64,000 nt of DNA, taken from the NCBI RefSeq assembly GCF_001625215.2, contig NC_030386.2, positions 40,332,796 through 40,396,795 on the forward strand, in the 5' to 3' direction. The notes beneath the pieces were generated by a model that was not told where the DNA came from, ran no database searches, and saw only the letters and a program-made list of their open reading frames with translations. The stretch is from Daucus carota subsp. sativus. Its lineage: Eukaryota; Streptophyta; Magnoliopsida; Apiales; Apiaceae. Positions 1 through 12,300 of this stretch are shown in pieces (position 1 is the stretch's first letter; each line of letters begins with the position of its first letter). Both the position numbers and the translations under genes were made by a program.

Positions 1-896
1 AATTATAACCCACCCATACACACAAACAGCCTACTGCTCTCTCTCTCTTGGTCGTCAACTGGGGTTGTCTCCCAACACCACCTCCGGCCGCCATCACTTT
101 CCCCAGCCGCCATCATCCTTGCCCACAGCCCAGCCCCCTACGTCCTTCTTCCCCGCTCCTTTATCTCTCATCCTCCAATCGCTTCACACCGTCGTCAAAC
201 TAGAGCATTCGGTGTTGTCGATCACAAGGCCTCCGAGTCTGTACCACATTCTCAAAGTGAGCAAAGATGCGTCGACGATGGAGGTTAAGTCGGCGAGAGG
301 GCTTTACGATCTCTCGCGGCGTTTCAGAACGACGATTGTTTAACTATATAGTGGTGTATAGTAATCAGATTAGTGGTGGTAGTTAAGTGCTGATAGTTTG
401 GTGCTAAAGGAAAAGCCACACATGTGTAGATGGCAGTGATGGTTAGATGGTGGTGGTGATGATACGGTGGTGGTGATTTTATTTTGTTGTAATGCTTTAT
501 TTTTAGATCTGGTGATTTGTTTTTATAATGTTGGTGGTCGGAGTTGATGAACGGAGCTGGTGATCGGATCTAGTGAGCATGAATACCGGCTGGGTGTAGT
601 GATTTTCATTTTCTGATGGTGATTTTTATTTTTCCGGTGGTGATTTTTGGTTTTCCAGTGATGATTTTCGGTTTGACGGTGGTGATTTTATGTTTGCCGG
701 TGGTGATTTCCTGGTGGTCGCCGGAGGTAGTGGTGGCCGGAAATAATGGTCAGCGGTGGGGTGAGGTGGTAGGTGGTGATAAAATATTTAAATATTAAAA
801 TTAATGTGTGGTGAGAGATTGATGTAAGGTATAAAATGAATGGTTATGATTAGATCTCATATCTCACTAAAAGAGTGGTTCTCACTAGAGCATGAC
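1..896 (-). mobile_element. TIR element, copy 1 (left end outside window)
   Basis: The right terminus at about 840-896 is the inverse of the left terminus of the next element. Both read, from the outside inwards, GAGTCAT..CT..TGAGAACCACTCT followed by GTGAGATATGAGATCTAATC. Internal sequence at about 540-800 is dense in GGTGGTGATTTT motifs that reappear in reverse complement at about 1070-1290. No transposase is visible. The type is a non-autonomous DNA element; I cannot assign the superfamily because the flanks are TA repeats that hide any target duplication. Confidence 0.6.
65..343 (+). pseudogene. DnaJ-like gene fragment carried in a repeat
   Basis: An open frame without an ATG whose residues about 57-76 (SLYHILKVSKDASTMEVKSA) look like helices I-II of a J-domain of the small plant DnaJ type. 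The match fades before the HPD motif, which is absent, and the frame ends soon after. A CT-rich stretch that looks like a 5' leader precedes it. It sits on the outer side of an inverted-repeat element, so I infer a captured gene fragment and not a working co-chaperone. The similarity rests on about 20 residues, so chance resemblance is possible. Confidence 0.4.
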
Positions 897-929
897 TCTA
901 TATATATATATAATATATATATATATATA
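897..929. repeat. TA microsatellite between the two TIR elements
   Basis: A run of TA dinucleotides forms the centre of the large palindrome. A second TA run at about 1949-1986 closes the right side of copy 2. TA-rich sites are common insertion targets for plant DNA elements. Confidence 0.9.
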
Positions 930-1946
930 GGGTCATACTCAAATGAGAACCACTCTTGTTGTGAGATATGAGATCTAATCTCAGCCACACATTTTATACC
1001 CTATATCAATATCTCACCATATATTAATTTTTAATATTTAAATATTTTATCACCACATCTTCATACTAATTCCACCTCCTGCCACCTCCAACCACCACGG
1101 ACCACCATTTCCGGCCACTACCACTTCCGGCGATCACCGTAAAATCACCACCGGCAAACCGAAAATCACCACCGGAAAACTAAAAATCACCACTGAAAAA
1201 ATGAAAATCACTGTCAGAAAACAAAAATCACCACATCATCACCTACTACAGACTACCACCACCATCTACAGACCCCCGAATCTGAAAAATCACCAACTAC
1301 AAAGCAAAATCAACGCCTGAAAACAAAAATCACCACCGTAAAAACAAAAATCACCACATCATTTCACTTTCATAGCCACCTACAAGTCAATGTATTAAAC
1401 CTATACCACCACCGCCACACTGATACCACCACCACCAACATCAATAAACAAAAACTAATTGATGCATTTTGACAAACACATGAGCGACCCCAATTTGATT
1501 AACCAGAACTAATAGACTCGTGCTGCGACTTGTTCTGCCAAGGAGAGTATATAACATTCGACTGTTGGCGATTGTAAACATCTTAATCACCGCAAAATCA
1601 GAAGCTTTGCAAGTAGAAGATCGAAGCAGAGACAAAAGAAAGATCGAAATCGATCGGAGATGGCAGGGGAAGATTGAAATCGGCAAATATAGTGGAGAGA
1701 GGTGAAGAAGAAAGAAACTATGAAGAGGTAGAAATCGGTGGAAGAGGAGATCTGAAGTGGAGAAGGTGGTTCGATGTGAAGGTGTCGGTGCAAGAGTGTA
1801 GCAGTGAAGGTGAGAACCTGGGGTTGTGAATGAAGAATATAAAGTTAGGATGGGACATATGAATGGACGTACGTGATTAAAAGGTTTTATATAAAATGGA
1901 GGGTTGAGATTAGATCTAATATCTCATATTATTTGGGGTTCTCATT

Positions 1947-1950
<4 letters not shown>
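930..1950 (+). mobile_element. TIR element, copy 2
   Basis: The left end reads TCAAATGAGAACC then GATATGAGATCTAATCTCAG. The right end, at about 1905-1950, is its inverse (GAGATTAGATCTAATATCTC then GGTTCTCATTTGA). Both ends abut TA dinucleotide runs. The interior carries AAAATCACCACCGG-type short repeats and, at 1441-1860, a segment unrelated to the DnaJ-like piece of copy 1. No transposase frame is present, so it is non-autonomous. Confidence 0.65.
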
Positions 1951-1986
<36 letters not shown>

Positions 1987-1988
<2 letters not shown>

Positions 1989-3021
1989 ATTGTTGTTGAA
2001 ATCAAGCTGATTATAAGTTCTTGCATAATATTCAAGTGGAAAGACCGAATGATGTGTAATTTAGAATGTCAAAGGTTGGTTAAGAATTTTTTTATATTTT
2101 TTGGTTCAAACTACGAGAGTGTCTTGATTTATTGTTTTTCGCTTATTTTATTTTTTAGTAAATGACATAAATGGCACATTTGTGATCTTATACATCCATC
2201 TAGAATAAGTTTGTTTAAGGGTTGTTCCGAGGTTCTTTTGTTATATGTGCCTTTGTGTTTGTAACTATAGCACAGCACAAACCTTAACACGCCTCTGTTT
2301 TTTACTGTTGTGGTCCTAAGTATATACTATTAAGTATTAAATCCAAGTGTCTGCAATACTTAACATCTCAAACCTGTTGCTATCATTATACTTTTGTAAA
2401 TGGAAGTGTATTTATAATTGATTTAACTCTATAAGAAACAATCTTATTGACACAAGAGTTTCGTATCTTTCATGAAGGATATAATAACTCTTGGTTTTTT
2501 GGGATTTAATCAAAGGTAATACTGTGAGCATCATTAGCACCCTGTATTAAAGAAGACGTTGTATTTTTATAGACTTGAAGCTTTACGATGCTTGTAATAA
2601 ACATGTTACAATTGGGGAGTATATTTATCAGGAAAGTTTATATGAAATAATTTCTGCATGCTGCATGCAAAGAATATGTTGCACGATGGAAAATCCTGTT
2701 TTCTAGATAAGGATTATGCTCAGCTGTATGAACTCATCTTGGACACAACCAGTTTTTCTATTGTCTGTAGGCTCACTAATTTTCCCAACTTCCACATCAT
2801 GTTTCGTTATTGAATTTATCTCATGTTCATGTTATCTAATATATTCTTGCATGGTTTGTCTTATTCATGTCAGTATAACGAGCTAATATAATCTATGTTT
2901 CAGCATTATATACGTACTTAAAGGCCTTATTTACTGTGAATCATATGTTTAATCATACATGTATGAATGTGATCTTTGGTTATGAGTCCACCCACTCTTG
3001 CTAAATTGGTTTGGTTTGCAG
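1987..3021. other. Probable long first intron of the CCR4 gene
   Basis: AT-rich sequence without coding potential that ends in a TTTGCAG acceptor at 3015-3021. The first exon of a plant CCR4 (about 50 residues ending in a tryptophan codon split TG|G) cannot be found anywhere from 1 to 3021. The intron therefore probably also contains both repeat elements upstream. Confidence 0.6.
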
Positions 3022-6000
3022 GTATCGCATACAAAGTGACAAGAAAGTTGCTATTTGTAGTGTACACCCATCTGAGCAAGCCACATTGCAGTGCTTAGGA
3101 TGTGTGAAGGCCAAAATTCCAGTTGCCAAAAGCTATCATTGCTCTCCCAAGTGTTTTTCTGATGCATGGCAACACCATCGTGTACTGCATGAGCGTGCTG
3201 CTAGTGCTTTAAATGAAAATGGAAATGAGGAGGAAGAAATATTTGGCCGCGGACTAGCTAGTTCACAATCTAATTCTAATCTGACCAGTGGTGCAGCACC
3301 ATTATATCCTGCTGCTGTTGCACAAAGAAGTGGTGGTGAAACTTGGTTCGAAGTTGGCCGTGCAAAAACTTATACTCCTACTGCTGATGACATAGGCAAT
3401 GTCCTTAAGTTTGAATGTGTTGTGGTAGACGCTGAAACAAAAGCACCTGTGGGACATGTCAATACAATATTAACTTCTCGTGTCATCCCAGCTCCATCGC
3501 CTAGTCCACGTCGCTTAATTTCCGTCAGTGGAGTTGATGTGACGGGGCATCTTGATTTAGATGGTCGTACAGCATCTGTGGGAAATTTCACCGTGCTGTC
3601 TTACAACATCCTATCTGACATTTATGCTACAAACGAAGTTTACAATTACTGCCCCACCTGGGCTCTGTCTTGGCCTTACCGCAGGCAGAATTTATTGCGA
3701 GAAATAGTCGGATATCGTGCAGATATTGTCTGTCTTCAAGAGGTAAATCAGCAAAAAAATTGTATAATAATATATCGGATTTGTTGGTTTGCATAGCAAT
3801 CTAGCTCTCGTAAGTGTGTTTTGAGTCATACCGCATTTCATAATTTTATAGCACGTTAGTACTTCTGCTATCAAGTTTTCCAGTGTAGATTTTATGAAGA
3901 ATTTGATTTTGTGTAGTTTCATGCAACTGTGTTTTATGTCATGGTAAGCTCTTCTGCGGGTCAACTTACATCATGATAGATACAGTTGGGTTTTGATGGA
4001 AATATGTTTTTGTATTCTTCCTTGAAGGTGCAAAGCGACCATTTTGAGGAATTTTTTTCCCCTGAGCTGGATAAACATGGGTATCAAGCTCTCTTTAAAA
4101 AGAAAACTGCTGAGGTTTGCTAACCTGCTAGTGTTATTATGCTAGTCTTCACAAATTATTTTTACTTATCATGTCGTTGCTCTTTTTTGCAGGTGTTCAC
4201 AGGTAATGTCAATGCCATCGATGGCTGTGCTACTTTTTTCCGTAGAGATCGTTTTGCACATGTCAAAAAATATGAGGTGAGGATGTGTGTTTATGTTTAT
4301 CAGTGTATGTTTTGGTGTGTAGTAGTTCTTTGATGATAAAATCTATGCCTTCTTACAGGTTGAGTTTAATAAAGCTGCACAATCTTTAACTGATGCGGTG
4401 GTTCCAACTGCTCAAAGGAAAACTGCCTTAAATCGATTGGTTAAGGTAAGATGGTTAAGGTAGAGTTAAAAAGTAGACGCGTATTGAAAATTGATATTGA
4501 CTGTATGAAATTTCCCTTTTTAGGATAATGTCGCACTGATTGTGGTTCTAGAAGCAAAGTTTGGAAATCAGGGGATTGATAATCCTGGAAAGCGGCAACT
4601 TGTATGTGTGGTAAGAAATTTTTTGCTCTTGCTTTAATTTTTTTTCCCTTTTCATCACATTGTGTTTTAAAATATCTGTAAGTTTGTAGTCTTGTAGAGA
4701 AGACCAGTATACTTGGTGTCTCTTAAAAACTGAGGCTGCTTTTTATTAAGTTAGGCAATAAGTAAGTCAACAAATATATTTACTTTTCAAAGCTGATATT
4801 GTTTTTTAGTTTATGAGTACATGTGGACTGTTTCACTAGTATATGTCCTCTCAAACATTATAACGATTGATGTTAATTTAAGAATATATAAGCTAAAACT
4901 GGCATGACCAAATTATGATTTTGAACAGTTAGTAAGGGCTCTATATTTATGCACGCACCCGTTTTTACTGTCTGAAAGAGTTAAGAGGTAGAAAGATATT
5001 GCCAAATTATGAGCAACATTGTTTCCAATTGATTGTGGTAGAATCTGGCATTCATCTGCAGAGCATGCAGAGATTTTTATAACACCATAGGCCTATAGCA
5101 TTTAATTATACGGTGCATCTGTACCACCTTTTGCCTGTAATGACCACTAAATCCCTCTTTAATTTCGAGTAGTTTTTAACTGTGTGATTCTATTTCTATA
5201 TTTGATATATTAGTGTATGATGGAATTCAAGTAATCACATTACTCTTTTGTATATGTCATTTTAACTTCTTTAATCACAGGCCAACACACATGTGAATAT
5301 TCACCAAGACTTGAAGGATGTCAAGATTTGGCAGGTTTTATTCACACTCCTTATCTACTTCACTTGAGTAATTTATCTCTCTGTTTATAGGACTCAACAT
5401 TGATGTGCAGGTCCACACTCTCCTGAAAGGACTGGAAAAGATAGCTGCTAGTGCTGACATCCCCATGTTGGTGTGTGGGGATTTTAATTCAGTACCCGGA
5501 AGGTGTGGGTTTTTTTCCTAGATAACAAGCTGCTAAATAGTCCAGATCATATCGTATGTAGAAGTTAAAATATTATATTAGTAATGTACTGAGCTGATAT
5601 ATATGCTTCATTCCAGTGCTCCTCATGCACTTCTTGCATTGGGTAAAGTTGATCCTATGCATCCAGAGTTGGCAGTAGATCCTCTGAATATCCTGCGCCC
5701 TGCCACCAAGCTGACACATCAGTTGCCATTGGTAACAACATAACTTTCATAATTTGATGCTTTTACAAATTGTTGATTGCATTTATTATACCTATAAATA
5801 ACATAATGGAGGTATTATCTGAATAAGGTGGCCTTTAATATTGAAGTCCATGCGTAAATGTCCCACTGTTTACAGGTTAGTGCATATTCTTCCTTTGCGA
5901 GAATTGGGGCAGGTCTTGGTTTTGAGCAACAGAGGAGGAGAATGGATCCTAATACGAATGAACCTTTATTTACAAACTGCACCAGGGATTTTATTGGTAC

Positions 6001-6410
6001 CCTTGATTACATATTTTACTCGGGTATATTTGCTATTCTTATATGTTTTTTTTTAAAATTTATTGATTCAGTAGTCACATCCTCTTTCGCTTCGTCTTAG
6101 ATTTTTATTCTAAAGCTTAGTACCTCGCGCTTACTCCCCCAATTTTCTTTAGATCACAAAAATTCATGCTTAGATCTCGTTTTACACGAAGATGATGCTA
6201 GATTTTCATTAAACCAAAGTCTAATACACATGAAATATTAATGATGATTGTTGTGTTGTTTCAGCGGACTCTTTAACCGTGGAATCTTTATTAGAGCTTC
6301 TGGATGAGGATAGCTTGAGAAAAGACACAGCACTTCCTTCTCCAGAGTGGTCCTCAGATCACATAGCACTTCTAGCTGAATTCCGCTGCAAGCCTCGGAC
6401 TAGACGATGA
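3022..6410 (+). CDS. CCR4: CCR4-type poly(A) deadenylase, 5' partial
   Basis: Catalytic subunit of the CCR4-NOT complex, which shortens mRNA poly(A) tails in the cytoplasm. Ten exons are visible: 3022-3742, 4028-4114, 4193-4276, 4359-4445, 4524-4610, 5281-5334, 5411-5502, 5617-5731, 5876-6023 and 6265-6410 (TGA), giving 540 residues in one continuous frame. Near the start is a MYND-like cysteine/histidine cluster (CLGC, CSPKC, HHRVLH). The endonuclease-exonuclease-phosphatase domain begins at FTVLSYNILSD and shows CLQEV, GDFNS and a terminal SSDH, the usual metal and catalytic positions. The first base completes a TGG codon whose TG lies in a missing exon; plant CCR4-1/2 proteins are about 600 residues, so about 55-60 are missing upstream. 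All introns are GT-AG. Arabidopsis CCR4-1 and CCR4-2 are the closest proteins I remember. Confidence 0.95.
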
Positions 6411-6738
6411 CGACGAAGATTAGGCAAGTTTCTTCTAGACTCTGAAAACCGTTGACGCTTTTAGTTTATTGCTGTCAGGTTCCCACTTTCCTGCTGTAAA
6501 TTAGATGGGTGTAAACTATAACACCCGAAAATCTTTGCATCGTACTCTATAATTATATCACTTGTCTTGTAATTTCTAGAAACATTTTTTTTGCATATAC
6601 AATTCATGGTTATGCCTTATATGGTGTTGAGATGTTGTAAGATCCAAGGTTTGATGGTGGAGATCAATGCAAAAGATGCATGTGATTTTAGGATTTAAGA
6701 CGTCTCTTTAGTCCAAATTCAATGTTCATGGATGAGAA
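6411..6738 (+). other. 3' flank of the CCR4 gene
   Basis: Non-coding sequence after the CCR4 stop, presumably the 3' UTR. TTGTAATTTC-type and AT-rich stretches near 6540-6600 could serve in polyadenylation; no strong signal is decisive. Confidence 0.4.
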
Positions 6739-7042
6739 TGTACATCCCAAAACTAAGACGTTCTTGTAGAGTTGTTATTGTTGTATGTGATGTCAGGACA
6801 TACCAGTTTTTCAAAAACATGCGTCTTCTGCTGTTATTTCTATAGTTTAAATACTTTATTTGTTGCAGATATGTAAATGCCATGGTCCGATGTACATCCC
6901 TAAACTAAGACGTTCTCATAGAGTCATTATTATTGTTGTATGCCATGTCAGGACATGCCAGTTTTTCAAAAACATGGGTATTCTGCTGTTATTTCTGTAG
7001 TTTAAATACTTTATTTGTGGCGGATATGTAAATGCCATGGTC
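6739..7042. repeat. Two-copy tandem repeat, 152-bp unit
   Basis: 6739-6890 and 6891-7042 are the same sequence with scattered substitutions. Both begin TGTACATCCC and share AACTAAGACGTTCT, TTTTTCAAAAACATG and GATATGTAAATGCCATGGTC at the same spacing. It lies just past the likely 3' end of the CCR4 gene and has no coding capacity. Confidence 0.85.
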
Positions 7043-9377
7043 TGTATTATCTTGTTAACAATTAGTATGTTCTGCAGGTCAGATGTTCATATGGAACCAC
7101 AGTCAGATTGTACAAGCATAGAGAACCAATCGATAAAGATAGTCAATGTAAGAATGGTAGATTATGATCTACTTTGTATTATGCTTCCCTTGTCTGATAG
7201 AAAGAGACTAGTTTTTCTTGTTCAATGGCGTTCACTTTTTACTTAAAATAGGAATATAATATCAGCAATACCTATGGTGCAAGTATATTCTTCACACTAG
7301 CGTGGTCTAGTTTTCCACCACAAAAAGGTCTTTCTTTCTTTGCAGTCATTAGATTTGTTTTTTTTTTCTGGGTCATTGTACAATACCAAATCTTAGCTAT
7401 TGAACAACCAAAGGCTTATAGTGGTAGTGTATCATGTCTTTAGATGATGGGTTTGTTTTAAATGGAAATGGAGTTCTGATATGTTATTTTTTTTTATTTT
7501 TTTTGTGTGTGATTACATTTGTTAGGAAAATATCTGCGAAATAACATTATAATCATCCGCGTGTACTATTTGTTTTTTGTATTTGGTAGTTGGAGTACAT
7601 TGCAAACGGGTGGCCGAATTTAAATATCCCAGCCACCAATTATTGACAGATGGATTCTGATACAATAAAAAGCGAGCGCACACACACACACACACATATG
7701 GGAATGTGTATATATAGGACTGAAGTGTGTGTCGGGAGGATTGTTTCCTAACTACAATAATTCTTCTGATGTGGTGAGTTTGAAATTTTGATTAGTGGGG
7801 AAGTAGAATGAATATAATTGAAATGAGGGGAATTGAGAATGTGTACAAGTCATCTGATTTGTGGGTAATGGATGAGGTTGGTTTGTGACCCAAGCATGTT
7901 GACCATATCAGCCTCTGGGTCCTCATGGACCGTGTCTCATAAAATCAGCGCATATCTTATCATCTGGTGTTTTTTTGCCACTAAATGAGCTCTAAGATTC
8001 GAACTAGCCTTCAAGTTTGAAAACCTGGCATGCTTAAATAGTTCTATAGTGATGGTCATTTGGTCAACATGAAACGGCAAAAAGAACCCTTTGTACTTTG
8101 TACTTAGTAGTAGTAAAGATTGATAACTCAAGTGTTTTGTATGATAAGTTGGTGGCTCATTGCGTGAAAGAAACAATAAATTACGAGAGTTAAGGTCCAA
8201 ACTCTAGAGTATAGAAGAAACAAGTGTCAACTTTTCGGCAAATAAATGGGAAATCTCGTTCTTGTTTGCTATATGAATGACTGATCTCTCCTCTTTTATG
8301 AATCTAAGTTTCATTCTATCCGAGGAAAGTCGTCTTTTTCTCAAAGATGTTGAACACGCCAGAAATAACTTCAAATATAATCATTCATGGTTGATTCTCT
8401 ATTTACCGGTAAAGGCATATACCAAGAGAAGTTCTAATTCAATTTGTCGATCCTCTACTTTACCATTAAATGCATACTAAGATCAGTACCAATTAATAGT
8501 GCTAAGATGAAAACTTGTTCAGATGGCTTGAAATTACCATTATCTGAAATTTAGAACAGTTGCATTATTTGCATATGATTGCCAGATAAATCTGGAAGTT
8601 TATAGTTATGAATGGCTCTCAAATTTTGCAACTCAAATTTCACTTGAAGAAGGTGAAATTACATGTAAATCATTTGTTTTGCCAGAAGCGAGATATCAAC
8701 AACATATAGTTATGTTTATACAAATAGTTAGGTTTATGATTTGGACAGTCGCGTTGGAATGTAAAACCTCAACCTCATGGAAAAATTTGGGTACTTGGAT
8801 TTCCAGTAGATTTCAAGTTGGAGCATCTCCAACCATACAAAACCCTCCATTGGAGATAAAGTATAATTCTACTCCAGTATTACTTCCACCCTTCTGCCAT
8901 TTGTATACTTTTGCCTAAAGATCACTATGTTAGAATCCATAGGTCCTCAGCTTGATCAAAAAAGCAGTCTAACAAATACATCCCCAGTATTATGGAAGAA
9001 GTGTACAACAAATCAGTATAGTCGTCCAATAAAATATTTGACCCTCACTACTTCTCTTAGGTCAGCGATGCTGTAGTATGCATCATAAAAACATGGCAAA
9101 CTGCGAGCGGAAGAGTCAAGAGACCATATTTGTGCGCGAAAATTCTTCGAGTATATCCTTTGTGAGTTAGCTGCTGTGAAGGTGGCTTCCCTCAATGAGG
9201 AAGCAACAATATGCTGTCAAATCTGCATAGGACATCCATAGGTTCAACCAAAATCAAAGGCATTATCAAAATGTTTGTCAGTGCACTCATATTATTAGAA
9301 AAATGATTCGACAACAGTGATTGATGATTTTTGCACTTACTATCAGCAAGATATTCTGCAACCTTCTGCCCATAAAC
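7043..9377. other. Intergenic spacer between convergent genes
   Basis: It separates the 3' ends of the CCR4 gene (+) and the F-box gene (-). A CA microsatellite lies at about 7678-7696. The short open frames here match no family I recognise and lack splice context. I see no gene. Confidence 0.6.
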
Positions 9378-12300
9378 TTAGCTGTGTACTTTGAAGCATA
9401 TTAGACGCGGGAACAATTGTAGCAGTTCCTCGCGGCTCCGTCTCTACATGCCATAATATTCAAAATTTAGAGGAACAGATAAATAGTTGAAAGAACTGGT
9501 ATGCTTCCTTAAAGAAAATAACAGACCGGGTCCACAAACTCAAGATCCTATCACATCTAACACTTTAAAGAATAGCGATATTTGCAATTAATGGGACTTT
9601 TAGACCAAGGCCAATAGCCACAGAAACCTAAACTAAAACCATTTCAAATTGGGTTGTTGTCAGGTGTGTGCCTATTGACACGTGGATACAAGGGGTAATT
9701 ACTAATTACCTTGATGCCAACACAGCCATTCACATCGAGGGTCGTGATTGTGTTTGAGCAGGACGTTGATAGGGCCTCCAGGCACTTATCAGTGACTCCA
9801 ACAATTCCAAACAAGCTGCATCATTTGAAGTAACAATAGTTGAAGCTTACATCAATATGGAAAGGGGTACATTTTTAAAGCAAAATAAAAATACAGAATG
9901 TCACAATTATTTGGAAATGGGTAGATTTTTAAAGTATAACTAAAAATACAGAATATTAAACATAATAATTCATGTAACAGTCCAGTTACCGAGTTGTCCT
10001 AGATGAAGTAAGCACTAGGCCATTACATATACGAGATCTGCTCGGCTCAAATAACTCTAACATGTGACTTGATCATATTAATTTGAAGGTACTGTTTTTC
10101 ATTTTTAATGTGAAAATTAAACTACAATGGATCATTCTTACAACAAAAGGATTAAAACTATTACTGAGGTTGCAAACAGTGATCTGCTTTCTTTGGTGTA
10201 TCATTCAAGAGAAATGATGTTTTACATAACAGTATATCACTTGAGGCAATAATATAATAAACCAGGATTTATTCACCTGAGAAATTCAAGAGAGGTACAT
10301 CCTTGTGCAACAGAAATAACCCCCGCATCAGTCAGACGCACACACCTAACGAATAAGAAAATAGATACAAACTATTATAATAAGTTCTTTTCATAATATA
10401 TCGAGATGCAGGCTTATATTTTTTACCATGTCAAGTTGAGAGACACTAGATTCTTGCATTTAGCTACACAAGAGAGTCCTTCATCGGAGAGATTCTGGCA
10501 ATCAGACACATTTCAATATCAATGGTCTTACTAAAGAAAGTGTAAAACATTTACATTGAACCATTTACAGTTATTAGATAATACCTGGGCACCACAGAGA
10601 TCCAAGAATCTGAGACCAACCAAAAGACTGAACTTCTTGTAAGCTACATCTGTAAAGCTGAAAAACATAATTGCAGGCCCATATATATCAGATTTTAAAC
10701 ATTAAAATAACAAATGAGGTGTACGGCAATAGAGTGTTTTTGATCTGTGATTAATAGTTCAAGGCTTTAAGTTGATGAAGACAAGCGGAGGAGAAAACTA
10801 CAAAATATTCAATATGACTCGGTTTATTGATCAGAATAGGTTGCACATAGAATAGAGTGAAATGTGTGGGAGCAGACTCGTTTACCAACTAACTCAATTA
10901 TCTTCTGTACAATATATATGGCATTTCTGCATATAGAATTTTTCATTAAGTAATTTAACTCTAAGATGCTAATCAATACTTCATAATGGGAATGTAAAAC
11001 GGAAACGGGAACGGGAATGCAAATGGAAATGATATGAAATCCCTAAGGTGTAGTTAAGGAATGATTTGCCCATCTAATGGGAATGAGGTCCGAATCCAAG
11101 CAACTAAATTCCTAATCCAAACACTTACACATGGCATAAAGGTTCCGATTCTGTTAATCGGACTCATTAACCGTGAACGAAACAGGCCCATAAAATACTT
11201 CCAACCAGCATCTGGTTAAATATATAGAGTCCTACAGAGCTAAACTGATAACAAACTCTATAAATGACCAAAATAGTGTTTTTCCTAGCAGCTTTTGCCA
11301 ATTTATGGAAGAATATTAAGAATCTAGTGCGCACACACGTCACGCAGGGCATGGCTGTGGTGCTGAGATTCGCTGGCCAGTCTCAGAAAAAGATAAGAAC
11401 CCTTTTACTAAAGAGAACAGCAATCATAAGGCTCAGCTTGACTAAGGCTCTGTTCGACATTATTGTCACAGGCCAAGAAACAGCTTTACCAGCTTGTCTG
11501 CTTAAAAGCCACGTCTGGTAAAAGTTAAAACCAGAACTACTTTCTCTATAAGCAGAAACCTGTCTTCGGGATAAAAGGCCAAATTGTAAATTGTGCAAAG
11601 AAGTGTTTACAACTTATTTGACAAATTATTTCTACTTTTTAATAAATTAAATAACATTAATCTTCAACCTAGGTTGAAATTAATTTTTATTAAAAGAATC
11701 ATAAAAATAAATTAAGTTGATCGAAAAAGTACATCCTCCTAACTTCCGGCTTTAAGTCAGTTTCCGGTTTATTTCTAACTTTAAGCCAATTCTTGACTTA
11801 CTACACAAACAAACATTTTTCATCTTAAAGTCGAAAATGGCAAAAGCTAGGATATAAGCCTAGACAAACATGCTCCTAATTTATTTAGTACATAACAGCA
11901 ATGTGTTTTGGGCTTATATCTACTCCAACCATCTAGGTTTATACTGAATTACACAATGACCACAAAAGAAATTTTTTATCGATTTTAACTATATTAGTAT
12001 GACAATTTTACATCCCCGCCAAAAATCCAGTGAACATAATTAAATGCATTACAATTTCCGGTAAAAGAGATTGTTATGCATAGCTTAATATATCAAACAA
12101 ACACAACCCATTTACCCATTCATACCTCTCTCTTTCATCTGCAAGTCACCAACACTCATTATTTCTCAACTCTCTCACCCAAAACACCTTAATTTCTTGC
12201 GCAAGAACTCACTTAGTAATATCAGCTGGTGCATATTTTTTTTAGTGGGTCTTTCTTTCAGGCTTCTTTCTTCTCGATCCAATAATTTACAAATATCATG

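Noticed and set aside
616-798. Open frame rich in valine and isoleucine on the plus strand
   Set aside because: It is a translation of the GGTGGTGATTTT repeats inside a TIR element, not a protein gene.
5841-6100. Two overlapping open frames
   Set aside because: Both cover exon 9 of the CCR4 gene and run into its introns.
11264-11598. Open frames on both strands in the long F-box intron
   Set aside because: No recognisable domain, no splice context and opposite-strand shadows of each other.
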